From assembly GCA_964347415.1 (NCBI GenBank), contig CAYFYJ010000007.1, positions 1 through 15,633 of the forward strand: a DNA stretch of 15,633 bases, read 5' to 3'. The notes below the pieces were generated by a model. The model did not search any database and was not told the origin of the DNA. It saw only the letters and a program-made list of their open reading frames with translations. Source of the stretch: CAYFYJ01 sp964347415 (GTDB lineage: Archaea > Aenigmatarchaeota > Aenigmatarchaeia > CG10238-14). The translations under genes were made by a program, and so were the position numbers. This document shows positions 1-7,985 of this stretch, in pieces; position 1 is the first letter of the stretch; each line of letters opens with the position of its first letter.

Positions 1-3000
1 TATCCTTCAATCTCGAACAAGAACTCACCTTCTATTTCAGGAGCAAGGAACTTCAACTCAATCTCGTCAAAGACTTTAGTATCAGTCCTTATGTCATCAC
101 TTTCCTTAAGGATGGAAGTAACATCTCCATACTTAGAATGAACAGCTGATATCAGTTCAGCTTCTTTGCCGTCAACGAACAACTTGACAGTATCGATATA
201 AGAATGTTCTGGTAGTGTTGTTTCTTTTAAAGATAATGAGTATATACCATCTTCTGCAACAGGCTTTGTATTCAAGATAATTTTATCCACGACATCACCT
301 TCAGAATGAATCCTGGATTTTCTTTCTTTGACATAGTCTTTGCCATCATAAACGAACAGGGTTGGACATCCACCACCACCAGTAGACCGCGTACACTTGT
401 CAGTAGTAGAAGAGCAATATGTTCCACTACAACATTCGGCTTGTGAAGTACAATGCCTCGACTCTTCGGTGCAAACGAGAACTTCTTGCTCTACTCCGAG
501 AGATTGTCTTTCACCTACACAGGCATAGTACAAGAAGGTGCCTGGAGTTACTCCATTGGTGAATTTGCAATATTCAATATTAGAATCAATATAGCTTCGA
601 CATACTGTTGGTCCAACACCACAAGCTCCCCGTGTAACATTAACGTAATAACCTGCATAAGCACCCAAATTACTTATGGTTGCTTGACTTTGTCTAGTGG
701 TATAGGATGGGTTTGGAGCGAGGCTTAAAGATGGGTTAGCAGGCATTGAAGAGTAATACTTAAACCATATCCTGAAACCGGGCGGATCGGCTAGTTTGCG
801 AGCATATATCCAGTAGTCGCCAGCAGTAGGTAGATACAGTGTATGAAATTCACCTGTTTGATTACAATGAACATTAGGGCTGCCTACTATAGGGCATTGA
901 TCTGGTTCTTGACCCTCTATCCAACATATCTCGTAGATTCCATCGTTGGTCTCTGATATACTAATGTCTGCCCAGGCCTGGTCTTGTAAAGAGGTAAACC
1001 AATACCACCCATAATCATGGGCTGAAAAGTCATTCCACTCATCGTATAATCCACACACTCCCTCTGTATCCGGATTGGGACAAATCTCACAGTTGGCTGG
1101 GGTAACACAATCATCGTCAGCTTCGTCCACTAATCCATCACAATCATTATCTACATAATCCCCACAAGACACCTCTTCTCCCCACTCATCCCTACATATA
1201 CCATTTTTATCTACACAATCTGTAGCAGAATCACAACACGCTTCATACGTGCTTGCAAGTATAGGAATGTATGTAGAAATATAATTCTCATTAACATCAT
1301 CCTCACAACAAGACGGTGTCCCTGCTTCGAAACCCCAAGTTTCACCATAATTATGTTGACCCGTAGGGGTTGTTGGGTTAGGAATACAGTTTTCACAAAC
1401 GTCTTCTCCTGCTTGGCTACTTACATCAGGATTCACACAGTTTCCTCCTGGAGAATCACAATATGTTCCAGCAGAACATTCTGTTGTATCACACTGTTGC
1501 CTATCCGTATAGGTACATATATTGCTAACACAGGTTTCCTCCACACACATGGAATTGCCACAGTTGACTAGAACTGACGCGGGTTGACAACATGTAACTC
1601 CTAATGGGCCAGGTAGACCAGCACAATCTGGATCAGCACAGTCTATTAGCGTATCACCATCGTCATCCTCCCCATTATCACAGTCTTCAGTTTTCTGGCA
1701 AGTACAATCGGCTTGGCAAACCCCGGTCGCACAATCTGAATTCTGATCACATTCAGCGGTACAAGTCCTTACTATTCCATCCCAAAAGAATATACCATCT
1801 CCAGAACTACTATCGGCACATGCATGCCCATAGATACAGGGATTATTTGTACACGTGTTTAAACCTATACATTCGTTCAGGACATCATTAGCATAATCCC
1901 ACGTGTATGGATTAGCATCTATACTACAACCGTCAGGACAATATGTAACAGGGCAATCTTCATTTTCTGTGGGATCATAAGTACAACTGAATGATGTGCC
2001 AGAACCAGTACAATCAGAACATTTATACAAACTCTCACAAGTGGATTCGACAGCTACACAATTACCACTACATTCGTCACAGTTACCTGTACATCTAGAA
2101 TGATCATCATTATCACAATACCCTAAACTACATTCTCTACAATTGAAACCTCCACACAATTGTCCGTTGTTATCATAACTATAACCCCACTCTTGCATAG
2201 CTAAACATTTTGGTCCATCTCTACAATTTACGTGATAATCCGAATGAGTTGTTATGCCATCGTTATCACAATAACCATCACAGCATCTACCTGGTGTTCC
2301 TGGACACGCGTCTCCGTTGTTTTTATTTGAATGAGAGCATCCAGCTGTAGGATCACAGTAGTCATTTGTACATGGGTTACCATCATCACAATTTTGTATT
2401 AGCGTCTCCTCTACCCAGCTTGTATGGTCTGCACAATCACTCCCACTACAATACCAATCATGGAATAACTTATGTTTTTTCCATTGTAGGCCATCACAGT
2501 ATTGTGTCCAACCATCTGTACTGTCTGTATGTCGATCAGAGGCTGTAAAGGAACAATCGCTTTGACCATCAACACAATAAAAGTTTTTATATTGACATCC
2601 GTCGCCATAGTCGTTATAGCAACCATCTCGATTGTCACAATCTTCTTTATAAACATCGACACAATTTTCGCAACGATATATTCGGTCACCGGAATGACAA
2701 TGATAATTGTTAATGCCCGATGGCAGATCATCACAGTGATCAGAAGCGCCACAACCGGATTCACATTTGTCACGCGATTGAACACCTGCACAAAAATCTA
2801 TTTCTATTGCCTTCAAGCCAGAACATTCTACACATCCTTGTTCACTCCAATCCCAATAATGATTTGACGGGCTTTTGGTTTCAAGGCAAGGTTCCCAAGG
2901 CCAGGATCCCGGACACCAACAACCACAGGGATAACCATTGTAACTTTCTGGGATAGCATCACCAGCGGGACTTGTATCGCTAGATACATCGTCTCCATAT

Positions 3001-3362
3001 GCGTTACAGGATGAGACAAACCTAACACAGTCACTGCGAACAGGCGCGTAACAATCAACAAAACTACAAGATGGGTCGCCTCCACGTACTTTATAATCGC
3101 AGGTTGCGTCATGTTGACCTGGAGGAGTTACTATCCAAACGCAACTTCCAGGCCACGCCGCAGTTTTCCAACATATAGCACTATCAAACGGGGCCCAAGT
3201 ACACCAATCGGTTCTTTCACTAGGGTTGCACGAACCCGCCCATTCTTCCACAGCTCCGCCTGAAGATGTCCAATACCTCGAGTCTAATCCGCACGCGTGA
3301 ATGAGTGTGGGTAAGAGTAAGAAAATCAAGAATACTAATAAGATTGGACTAAATTTGAACAA
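1..3362 (-). CDS. Giant secreted cysteine-rich protein with MopE-like metal-binding motifs (3' end beyond window)
   Basis: I translated the minus strand codon by codon from 3362 to 3 and found 1120 sense codons without a stop; the frame runs off the left edge, so the C-terminus is missing. The N-terminus (MFKFSPILLVFLIFLLPTLI, then HA before the first Cys) is a clear signal peptide, so the product is exported. Residues about 24-1000 hold roughly 107 Cys (near 10%), mixed with Asp, Asn, Gly, Tyr and Trp in irregular CD-x-D/N-G units. Two motifs are recognisable: DDDGDTLIDCADPDC near residues 566-580, typical of large bacterial surface proteins, and DYVDNDCDGLVDEADDDC near 734-751, which fits the Cu-binding MopE-type metal-binding motif. 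After a GGGGC hinge near residue 998 comes a Cys-free beta-rich module starting PTLFVYDGKDYV. No catalytic domain is recognised. The TTG start at 3362 has AAGGA (3371-3367) upstream and places the signal peptide at the very N-terminus; GTG at 3386 is the alternative. It overlaps the upstream gene by 14 bases. The function is unknown; a surface, adhesion or metal-binding role is inferred. Confidence 0.9.
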   Translation of the reverse strand, partial: MFKFSPILLVFLIFLLLPTLIHACGLDSRYWTSSGGAVEEWAGSCNPSERTDWCTWAPFDSAICWKTAAWPGSCVWIVTPPGQHDATCDYKVRGGDPSCSFVDCYAPVRSDCVRFVSSCNAYGDDVSSDTSPAGDAIPESYNGYPCGCWCPGSWPWEPCLETKSPSNHYWDWSEQGCVECSGLKAIEIDFCAGVQSRDKCESGCGASDHCDDLPSGINNYHCHSGDRIYRCENCVDVYKEDCDNRDGCYNDYGDGCQYKNFYCVDGQSDCSFTASDRHTDSTDGWTQYCDGLQWKKHKLFHDWYCSGSDCADHTSWVEETLIQNCDDGNPCTNDYCDPTAGCSHSNKNNGDACPGTPGRCCDGYCDNDGITTHSDYHVNCRDGPKCLAMQEWGYSYDNNGQLCGGFNCRECSLGYCDNDDHSRCTGNCDECSGNCVAVESTCESLYKCSDCTGSGTSFSCTYDPTENEDCPVTYCPDGCSIDANPYTWDYANDVLNECIGLNTCTNNPCIYGHACADSSSGDGIFFWDGIVRTCTAECDQNSDCATGVCQADCTCQKTEDCDNGEDDDGDTLIDCADPDCAGLPGPLGVTCCQPASVLVNCGNSMCVEETCVSNICTYTDRQQCDTTECSAGTYCDSPGGNCVNPDVSSQAGEDVCENCIPNPTTPTGQHNYGETWGFEAGTPSCCEDDVNENYISTYIPILASTYEACCDSATDCVDKNGICRDEWGEEVSCGDYVDNDCDGLVDEADDDCVTPANCEICPNPDTEGVCGLYDEWNDFSAHDYGWYWFTSLQDQAWADISISETNDGIYEICWIEGQEPDQCPIVGSPNVHCNQTGEFHTLYLPTAGDYWIYARKLADPPGFRIWFKYYSSMPANPSLSLAPNPSYTTRQSQATISNLGAYAGYYVNVTRGACGVGPTVCRSYIDSNIEYCKFTNGVTPGTFLYYACVGERQSLGVEQEVLVCTEESRHCTSQAECCSGTYCSSTTDKCTRSTGGGGCPTLFVYDGKDYVKERKSRIHSEGDVVDKIILNTKPVAEDGIYSLSLKETTLPEHSYIDTVKLFVDGKEAELISAVHSKYGDVTSILKESDDIRTDTKVFDEIELKFLAPEIEGEFLFEIEG

Positions 3363-3960
3363 AACATCCTTTTGCGTATCTTTCACTTCCTTTAAATGTT
3401 TTACACAAGGTAATATACAGAATCGTTCTGCTTGTCTTCATTTGTTCGAGTTCAAGCTTTGTTCCATGAGTGATCCAAGTATACCTACAAATAGATATAT
3501 CATCGAAATTTTTACAATTCCATTCTGGTTCGACCTTGATATTAAAATATTTTTTTACTAGATCTGATGATGGTTCGCAATCTAATATACTATAGGCTCT
3601 TAGGGCGATGGCTGAGACATCTTCTTCATATCCCACAGTTACTAGGAATTTTTCAGATGAAGATTTCCATTCATAATCATAATAACTTATAAAATAGTCC
3701 TTGGCAGTTCCCTCTAATTCTTGGAGTTCAAGCGTGATAGAAGATGGTTGGTACTCAGATTTTAGATGAGTTTGGATAAATTCTTTGGCTAATGTTTGAT
3801 ATTCTGGTTCAGGTTCTGGTTTTGGTTTAGAAAACAACTTTTTCAGAGAGCCCCATACCCCTAACTCCCCAGTATCCGCAGGTTCTGTATTGGACTGAGT
3901 GATCAATGCTATGAGGACGATTAGAATAAGAACAATCGCAATAATTAAAAGATTTTTCAT
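3349..3960 (-). CDS. Single-pass membrane-anchored protein of unknown function, operon partner of the giant Cys-rich protein
   Basis: The 203-residue product starts with a strongly hydrophobic segment (residues about 4-21, rich in Leu/Ile/Val) preceded by one Lys-Asn pair, so it is an N-terminal membrane anchor or an uncleaved signal. A Lys/Pro/Glu linker (KPKPEPEPEYQ, about residues 46-56) follows. The rest is a soluble acidic domain of about 145 residues, presumably outside the cell, with five Cys (CEPSS, WNCKN, ISICRY, TLCK and KGCF). I do not recognise the family. Its end overlaps the start of the giant gene by 14 bases, which suggests translational coupling and a related job such as folding, anchoring or display of that protein; this is inference from position only. 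A TATA-like element sits 24-32 bases upstream of the ATG, so this is the first gene of the transcript and probably leaderless. Confidence 0.75.
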   Translation of the reverse strand: MKNLLIIAIVLILIVLIALITQSNTEPADTGELGVWGSLKKLFSKPKPEPEPEYQTLAKEFIQTHLKSEYQPSSITLELQELEGTAKDYFISYYDYEWKSSSEKFLVTVGYEEDVSAIALRAYSILDCEPSSDLVKKYFNIKVEPEWNCKNFDDISICRYTWITHGTKLELEQMKTSRTILYITLCKTFKGSERYAKGCFVQI

Positions 3961-4074
3961 ATTATTATTTTAGATTTGCCTCGTTATAAAATTGATATCT
4001 TTCAAAACTGAATATATTTTTAGTTAAAGGGTGAGATATTAATCGTTCATTTCTTAAAAATTAACCTAGGTTCG
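3961..4074. other. Divergent intergenic region
   Basis: These 114 AT-rich bases separate the leftward Cys-rich operon from the rightward envelope operon and must hold both promoters. The leftward TATA box is clear. On the right side, AT-rich stretches at about 4010-4020 and 4036-4042 are candidates, but none stands at the typical leaderless distance from the ATG at 4075. No RNA gene or repeat is visible. Confidence 0.4.
3984..3992 (-). promoter_or_regulatory. Archaeal TATA box for the 3960 to 1 operon
   Basis: The minus strand reads ATTTTATAA here, centred 28 bases upstream of the ATG at 3960. Archaeal transcription usually starts about 25 bases past the centre of box A, which would put the 5' end of the RNA at or just before the start codon. 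The position is seen in the sequence; promoter activity is inferred. Confidence 0.5.
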
Positions 4075-4911
4075 ATGAAAAAAATAATGGTTTTGCTCGC
4101 CTTATTTTTACTACCTCAATTAGTCTTAGCTGGAGTTATTTCTTTGACAACTACTGTTTCTAGTGATGTCATTAATGAAGACACTGGAAGGGTTAATGTT
4201 AAACTACTGAATTCTGGTGATGAAGCGGCTTATGATGTACAAATATCCCTGTTAGCAGAAAGTTTTGAATCTAATACCATAGATATTGGAAGGCTCAACC
4301 CGAATGAACCAGTCGAAGAAGATCTTGAAATAAGATTGAAAAAAAAGATTTCTCCAGGTAGGTATCCTGCCAGTATCATAGTAGACTATGCTGATGCAAA
4401 TGGTTATCCTTTCTCTTCTGTTTCTCCAAATTTTATCGTTTATAAAACTCCAACCTCTTCAAAAATATCGGGTCTCATATCCGAAACCAGTCTGAGTGGA
4501 AAAAAAAGTAAAAAACTCACTCTATCTGTCAGAAACCTAGATGATATCGAACATAACGTGGATGTCAAACTGATCTTACCCAGAGAGATAAAAGTTGTAG
4601 ACGGTGAAAAGGATATATATATAGAATCAAAACAAGAAAAATCCTTAGACTTTGAAGTTTCCTCTCTTTCTGCGATCTCTGGTAGTAATTATGCCGTTTT
4701 AGCTTCGATGGAATACGAGGATGATATGCATTACACTTCATTCGCGAACGGAATCATCAGGATAGATGGCGAAACTACATCAGGACAAGAACCAGAAGGT
4801 TCAAGTATTTTAGCGTATGTAATTCTATTTATTTCAATAGTTTTCGTTTTAATCTACACCTATCCAAAATACATCAAAAGAGGTAAGAGAGTTGAAAAGA
4901 AAAATAAATAA
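4075..4911 (+). CDS. Secreted, C-terminally membrane-anchored Ig-like (CARDB/NEW3-type) protein
   Basis: The 278-residue protein has an N-terminal signal peptide (MKKIMVLLALFLLPQLVLA, cleavage near residue 19-20). Two beta-sandwich-like domains follow, at about 22-125 and 130-230. They carry alternating hydrophobic strands and phrases such as VNVKLLNSGDEAAYDVQISL and LTLSVRNLDDIEHNVDVKL, which are typical of CARDB/NEW3 Ig-like folds in exported archaeal proteins. A hydrophobic segment at about 243-261 and a basic tail (KYIKRGKRVEKKNK) form a C-terminal anchor with the basic end inside. The protein therefore sits on the outer face of the membrane. The next gene starts inside its last codons, so the two are probably made together and may form a complex. 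A structural or substrate-presenting role is inferred; no enzyme motif is seen. Confidence 0.75.
   Translation: MKKIMVLLALFLLPQLVLAGVISLTTTVSSDVINEDTGRVNVKLLNSGDEAAYDVQISLLAESFESNTIDIGRLNPNEPVEEDLEIRLKKKISPGRYPASIIVDYADANGYPFSSVSPNFIVYKTPTSSKISGLISETSLSGKKSKKLTLSVRNLDDIEHNVDVKLILPREIKVVDGEKDIYIESKQEKSLDFEVSSLSAISGSNYAVLASMEYEDDMHYTSFANGIIRIDGETTSGQEPEGSSILAYVILFISIVFVLIYTYPKYIKRGKRVEKKNK
4880..4884 (+). promoter_or_regulatory. Shine-Dalgarno site deciding the TTG start of the GT-C-like gene
   Basis: GAGGT lies 7 bases upstream of the TTG at 4892, inside the coding sequence of the preceding gene. It supports TTG as the true start and argues for translational coupling between the two genes. 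Confidence 0.55.
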
Positions 4912-6577
4912 AAAGGGCATCTTTATTCTGGTCTCTTTAATCGCAATCTTCATCTTTGCTTACATCCTCAGGTATATTCCTTTCATGCAGTACGACATCA
5001 GGTTGATAACAAACTGGGCTGATGATTGGTGGTTTCTTGGGATGGCTAGATATTTCGCGACCAGACACCATATCCCAGAGGTCGAACCCACGTATGGTAA
5101 TGGGATAGAATACCAGTATCCGCCCGGACTGATGTTATTTTTTGCTGTCATGACTCAGATTACTGGAGTTGAGTTGGTATACCTTGGTAGATTTGTGGGA
5201 GTGGGCTTGGGAGCATTATCAGTCGTCTTCATTTATGTCTTGGGTGAGAAACTCACTAAGGATTATAGAATAGGGTTACTTGCAGCGGTTTTAGCTGCTT
5301 CCTCGGTTCGTTTCATCTCTAGGAGCGCTGCTTTTTGTTCTGAACTGATGGGACATTTACTCATGCCACTCATTGTATTATTCCTTTACAAGGGGATGAA
5401 AGAAAAGAGAGATATGAATCTGTTGATATCAGGTCTTTTGCTCGCGGGTTTGGTTATTTCCCACCATCTCTCATCTGGTATTATGATTATTTCTTTAGTT
5501 TCTTTCACGTTCTTACTGTTAGTATTCAAGAGACGTGAAGGATTCTCAGATATTAAAAAAGTTTTATTCGTTCTGGCCATAGGATTGATCATATCTTTTC
5601 CTTTCTGGATTAAATTGGCTACTGGGGGCATAATGAACATAGTAGTCAAAGAAGCGTATGGACGGGAAGGGTTTTTAACTATAAAGAATTTTTATAAAAA
5701 CTTGGGTATACCACAATTCTTCCTTGGTTTTACTGCTATAGTTTATGCGTTGTACAAGAGAAAGACTGGACACATACTACTCATAGCCTGGGCCATACCC
5801 TGTATTCTTGGTCTTTGGGATAGAGATATCGCTACTGCCCTGTTCAGCAGTACTCTTCTGAAATCAAACCCAGATTTATTGTATGTTTTCAGTCCTTCAC
5901 TCTATACTAGATATTTTGAATACATGACTCCAGCGATAAGCATCTTGGGTGCGATTCTATTCTTTGCCATCTTTGAATTTTTGGGAGGAATTAAAAAATT
6001 AAAAAAATACCATGTGTCTACAATTTTATTAGCGATAGGCTTAATCCTAGTCATTATCTCTATTCCCCTACCGTTTAACTCATCGATATTCTATGAAGGT
6101 TCTGGTTATGGTTGGTTGAAATGGGCAATGGTCAGTTTTATTTCCACAGAAGAGTATGAAGCGGCGGTCTGGATGAGGGAAAACTTGTCTGAAGATGTGA
6201 ACATACTCAGTGATTATGAAGCGAATGAAATGATTCTTGGTGTGACCGCATTGCCAGTGGCCAATGGTGGGACTTTAAGAGCGGCTTTGCCCGTAGGTAC
6301 GATCTATTCAGATCATTTAACCATATACTTCACTCCAGATTTGGATGAGGCATTAGGCTTGATAAAGAAGTATGACATAACCCATGTCTTTATGAGTGAG
6401 CGCATGAGAGAGAAGGGCTGGTTCTGCATTGAAAGGAATGCCAGGTTTAATTATGAATACGGGAGCAACATGGAAAATGCTGATGTTGAGAAGTTTGATG
6501 AATCAGATTGCTTCACTACAATTTACGATGAGAATAAAGTCAAGATTTGGGAAGTCAATCCCGGATGTTTAAAATAG
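4892..6577 (+). CDS. Multi-pass membrane GT-C-type glycosyltransferase, STT3/AglB-like in layout
   Basis: The 561-residue protein begins with a basic N-terminus and a first membrane helix (about 10-28). A first outer loop follows with an acidic pair, NWADDWWF (D44, D45), and an aromatic YPPG element. About ten further hydrophobic helices reach residue ~400, and a soluble C-terminal domain of about 150 residues completes the protein. This layout, with an early-loop acidic motif on the outer face, is that of GT-C enzymes that use polyprenyl-phosphate-linked sugars. The C-terminal part (AAVWMRENLSEDVNILSDYE) recalls the region around the WWDYG motif of STT3/AglB oligosaccharyltransferases, but WWDYG itself is absent, so an oligosaccharyltransferase call is not safe. 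The TTG start overlaps the preceding gene by 20 bases and has a GAGGT site at 4880-4884. Neighbouring GT2, epimerase and deacetylase genes fit a surface-glycan role. The exact donor and acceptor are unknown. Confidence 0.75.
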   Translation: MKRKINKKGIFILVSLIAIFIFAYILRYIPFMQYDIRLITNWADDWWFLGMARYFATRHHIPEVEPTYGNGIEYQYPPGLMLFFAVMTQITGVELVYLGRFVGVGLGALSVVFIYVLGEKLTKDYRIGLLAAVLAASSVRFISRSAAFCSELMGHLLMPLIVLFLYKGMKEKRDMNLLISGLLLAGLVISHHLSSGIMIISLVSFTFLLLVFKRREGFSDIKKVLFVLAIGLIISFPFWIKLATGGIMNIVVKEAYGREGFLTIKNFYKNLGIPQFFLGFTAIVYALYKRKTGHILLIAWAIPCILGLWDRDIATALFSSTLLKSNPDLLYVFSPSLYTRYFEYMTPAISILGAILFFAIFEFLGGIKKLKKYHVSTILLAIGLILVIISIPLPFNSSIFYEGSGYGWLKWAMVSFISTEEYEAAVWMRENLSEDVNILSDYEANEMILGVTALPVANGGTLRAALPVGTIYSDHLTIYFTPDLDEALGLIKKYDITHVFMSERMREKGWFCIERNARFNYEYGSNMENADVEKFDESDCFTTIYDENKVKIWEVNPGCLK

Positions 6578-6589
6578 TTTTCTGATACC

Positions 6590-7156
6590 ATGCCTTCTGA
6601 ATTTTTTATAAATCAAAGAAAGAAAATCGCTAAGAAATATTTAAAGGATTGTAATTTTGTCTTGGACTTGGGTTGTGGACCTGGTATATTTTTAGACATC
6701 TTCCGTGGGAAAACTGTCATCGGCCTGGAAAAAAATAGAAAAAAAATCAGGAATATCCCGAGCGGATTTTTAATAAACGGAGATGCTACTAACCTACCTG
6801 TTAAAAATACTGCATTCGACGGTATTCTATGCACAGAAGTACTGGAACATATAAAAAATTACAAGGAAGCCATCCATGAAATTGGTAGAGTGACAAAACC
6901 AAATGGCAAGGTTTTGATAACAACTCCGAATAAAAAATACGAGTTCTATAAGAACTTCTTATCTTGGTTAAAAGTCTGGCCTCATCCACAAGATAAATGG
7001 ATCTCAACCGATTCACTGATTGAAGTCTGCAAAAAATACTTTAAAGTAAAAACAAGTGGAATCTTTCCAATAAATTTACTCGGTCTAGAAAAAATTTTAG
7101 CCGAACGGTTTGGAAAAAATTCAGAGACGGTTGTCTTGAAGTTAAGAAAACTATAA
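6590..7156 (+). CDS. Class I SAM-dependent methyltransferase (Methyltransf_11-like)
   Basis: The 188-residue product has the SAM-binding motif I VLDLGCGPG (residues 24-32), an acidic residue at the end of the second strand (VIGLEKN), the motif GDATNLPV near residue 63, and the post-motif LCTEVLEHI common in ubiE-like small-molecule methyltransferases. GRVTKPNGKVLITTPN follows as the motif III region. At about 190 residues it is a minimal single-domain enzyme. It starts 12 bases after the GT-C-like gene and is probably in the same transcript, so a sugar, lipid carrier or glycan end-group is the likeliest substrate; that is inference. Its last six bases overlap the end of the convergent deacetylase gene. 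No clear Shine-Dalgarno site precedes the ATG. Confidence 0.8.
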   Translation: MPSEFFINQRKKIAKKYLKDCNFVLDLGCGPGIFLDIFRGKTVIGLEKNRKKIRNIPSGFLINGDATNLPVKNTAFDGILCTEVLEHIKNYKEAIHEIGRVTKPNGKVLITTPNKKYEFYKNFLSWLKVWPHPQDKWISTDSLIEVCKKYFKVKTSGIFPINLLGLEKILAERFGKNSETVVLKLRKL

Positions 7157-7924
7157 AGTCTCCTTAATGAGTTTTTCGCAAGTTGTGAATTTGTTTTTTC
7201 TATCTCTAAAAAACAGTATCAACTTTCTAAAAAATTCTAGTCTCTCTGGTCCACATTTATTGTAATAAAAATGATACTTGTAATCGGGTAAATCGAATGG
7301 TTTGTTATAATTTACAAAATCAAAACTATGGAAGAGGGAGACAAAAGTTTTGGGATGACCTGACGATTCTAAAAGATCTAAATATTTATCTCCTACGAAG
7401 AACATCCAGGAAGACATTGCTGGTATTCTAAGTTTATTTATAGTACCTATAGGAATTTCTATGAAATCGTTTTTAATTTTGTGTGGAGTTCTTTTCTTGA
7501 ATAAATTAAAATATCTGAAAGGTATCGTAAACGGAACTATACTCGAATCATAACGGTAATAACTTGAAACTACTTCCAGAATTTTTTTATTTATGCACAA
7601 TTTTGGGGACCTGAATCCTTTTGGCTTTAAACCATACTCAGAAAAAATAATCTTAGATTTTCTTATTTCGTTCTCAAGGTCTAATCGGCTCAGTTTATCC
7701 AATCTCTTATGGTTGTAACCATGTGATGCTATTTCATGCCCTTTCAACAAATCTAATATTTCTCCCTTAAAATTCTCGAGGACTTTTCCAGTAATAAAAA
7801 ACGTGGATTTTATCTTTTCTTCGTTTAAAACATCTACTACAGCAGGAAGGCTATCTTTTACGTTATTAAACGTCTTTCCTAGGCTAAAATCAGACTCTAC
7901 ATCGAAAGTAAGGACTATTTTCAT
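7151..7924 (-). CDS. Polysaccharide deacetylase (CE4/NodB homology domain)
   Basis: The protein has 257 residues from the chosen ATG. It carries the NodB motifs in order: TFDVESD (residues 6-12, in the FDVE form used by one branch of the family instead of TFDD), HGYNH (the HxxxH metal site), GFRSPKL (motif 3 Arg) and a late LFHSFDF (the motif 5 His). These residues bind a divalent metal and catalyse N- or O-deacetylation of sugar polymers or lipid-linked sugars. There is no signal peptide, so it acts in the cytoplasm, more likely on a lipid-linked or nucleotide-linked sugar than on a finished wall polymer. An in-frame TTG three codons upstream (7933) is possible, but the ATG at 7924 is preferred because a TATA box is centred about 26 bases upstream of it. 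It lies between glycosyltransferase genes and converges on the methyltransferase gene with a six-base overlap. Confidence 0.85.
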   Translation of the reverse strand: MKIVLTFDVESDFSLGKTFNNVKDSLPAVVDVLNEEKIKSTFFITGKVLENFKGEILDLLKGHEIASHGYNHKRLDKLSRLDLENEIRKSKIIFSEYGLKPKGFRSPKLCINKKILEVVSSYYRYDSSIVPFTIPFRYFNLFKKRTPHKIKNDFIEIPIGTINKLRIPAMSSWMFFVGDKYLDLLESSGHPKTFVSLFHSFDFVNYNKPFDLPDYKYHFYYNKCGPERLEFFRKLILFFRDRKNKFTTCEKLIKETL

Positions 7925-7946
7925 AATTAGCAATATCCATGCTAAA

Positions 7947-7954
7947 CTTAAATA
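7947..7954 (-). promoter_or_regulatory. TATA box of the deacetylase gene
   Basis: The minus strand reads TATTTAAG here, centred about 26 bases upstream of the ATG at 7924. This spacing predicts a transcript starting at the ATG itself and favours that start over the upstream TTG. Confidence 0.5.
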
Positions 7955-7985
7955 ACTGACTTTAAGAAATTAAAATAGTGAAAAA

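Noticed and set aside
1100..2800. Recurrent short strings such as atcaca and ccatcaca, which look like a degenerate tandem repeat or CRISPR-like array
   Set aside because: They have no fixed period or constant unit. They are the reverse complement of frequent Cys-Asp and Cys-Asp-Gly codons in the Cys-rich protein.
453..2956. Several open frames of 60-126 codons on both strands (for example 453-728 plus, 2411-2791 minus, 2502-2867 plus)
   Set aside because: They lie wholly inside the giant minus-strand frame in other phases, have no conserved motif or start context, and their odd composition follows from the repeated Cys/Asp codons on the real strand.
3301..3561. 86-codon plus-strand frame
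   Set aside because: It is antisense to the end of the 203-residue gene and to the signal peptide of the giant gene, both of which are better supported.
4892..6577. Firm annotation of the membrane enzyme as oligosaccharyltransferase AglB
   Set aside because: The WWDYG motif is missing and the similarity is in layout only, so I kept a general GT-C call.
7925..7933. TTG at 7933 as start of the deacetylase
   Set aside because: The ATG at 7924 begins immediately before the first catalytic strand and has the better TATA spacing.
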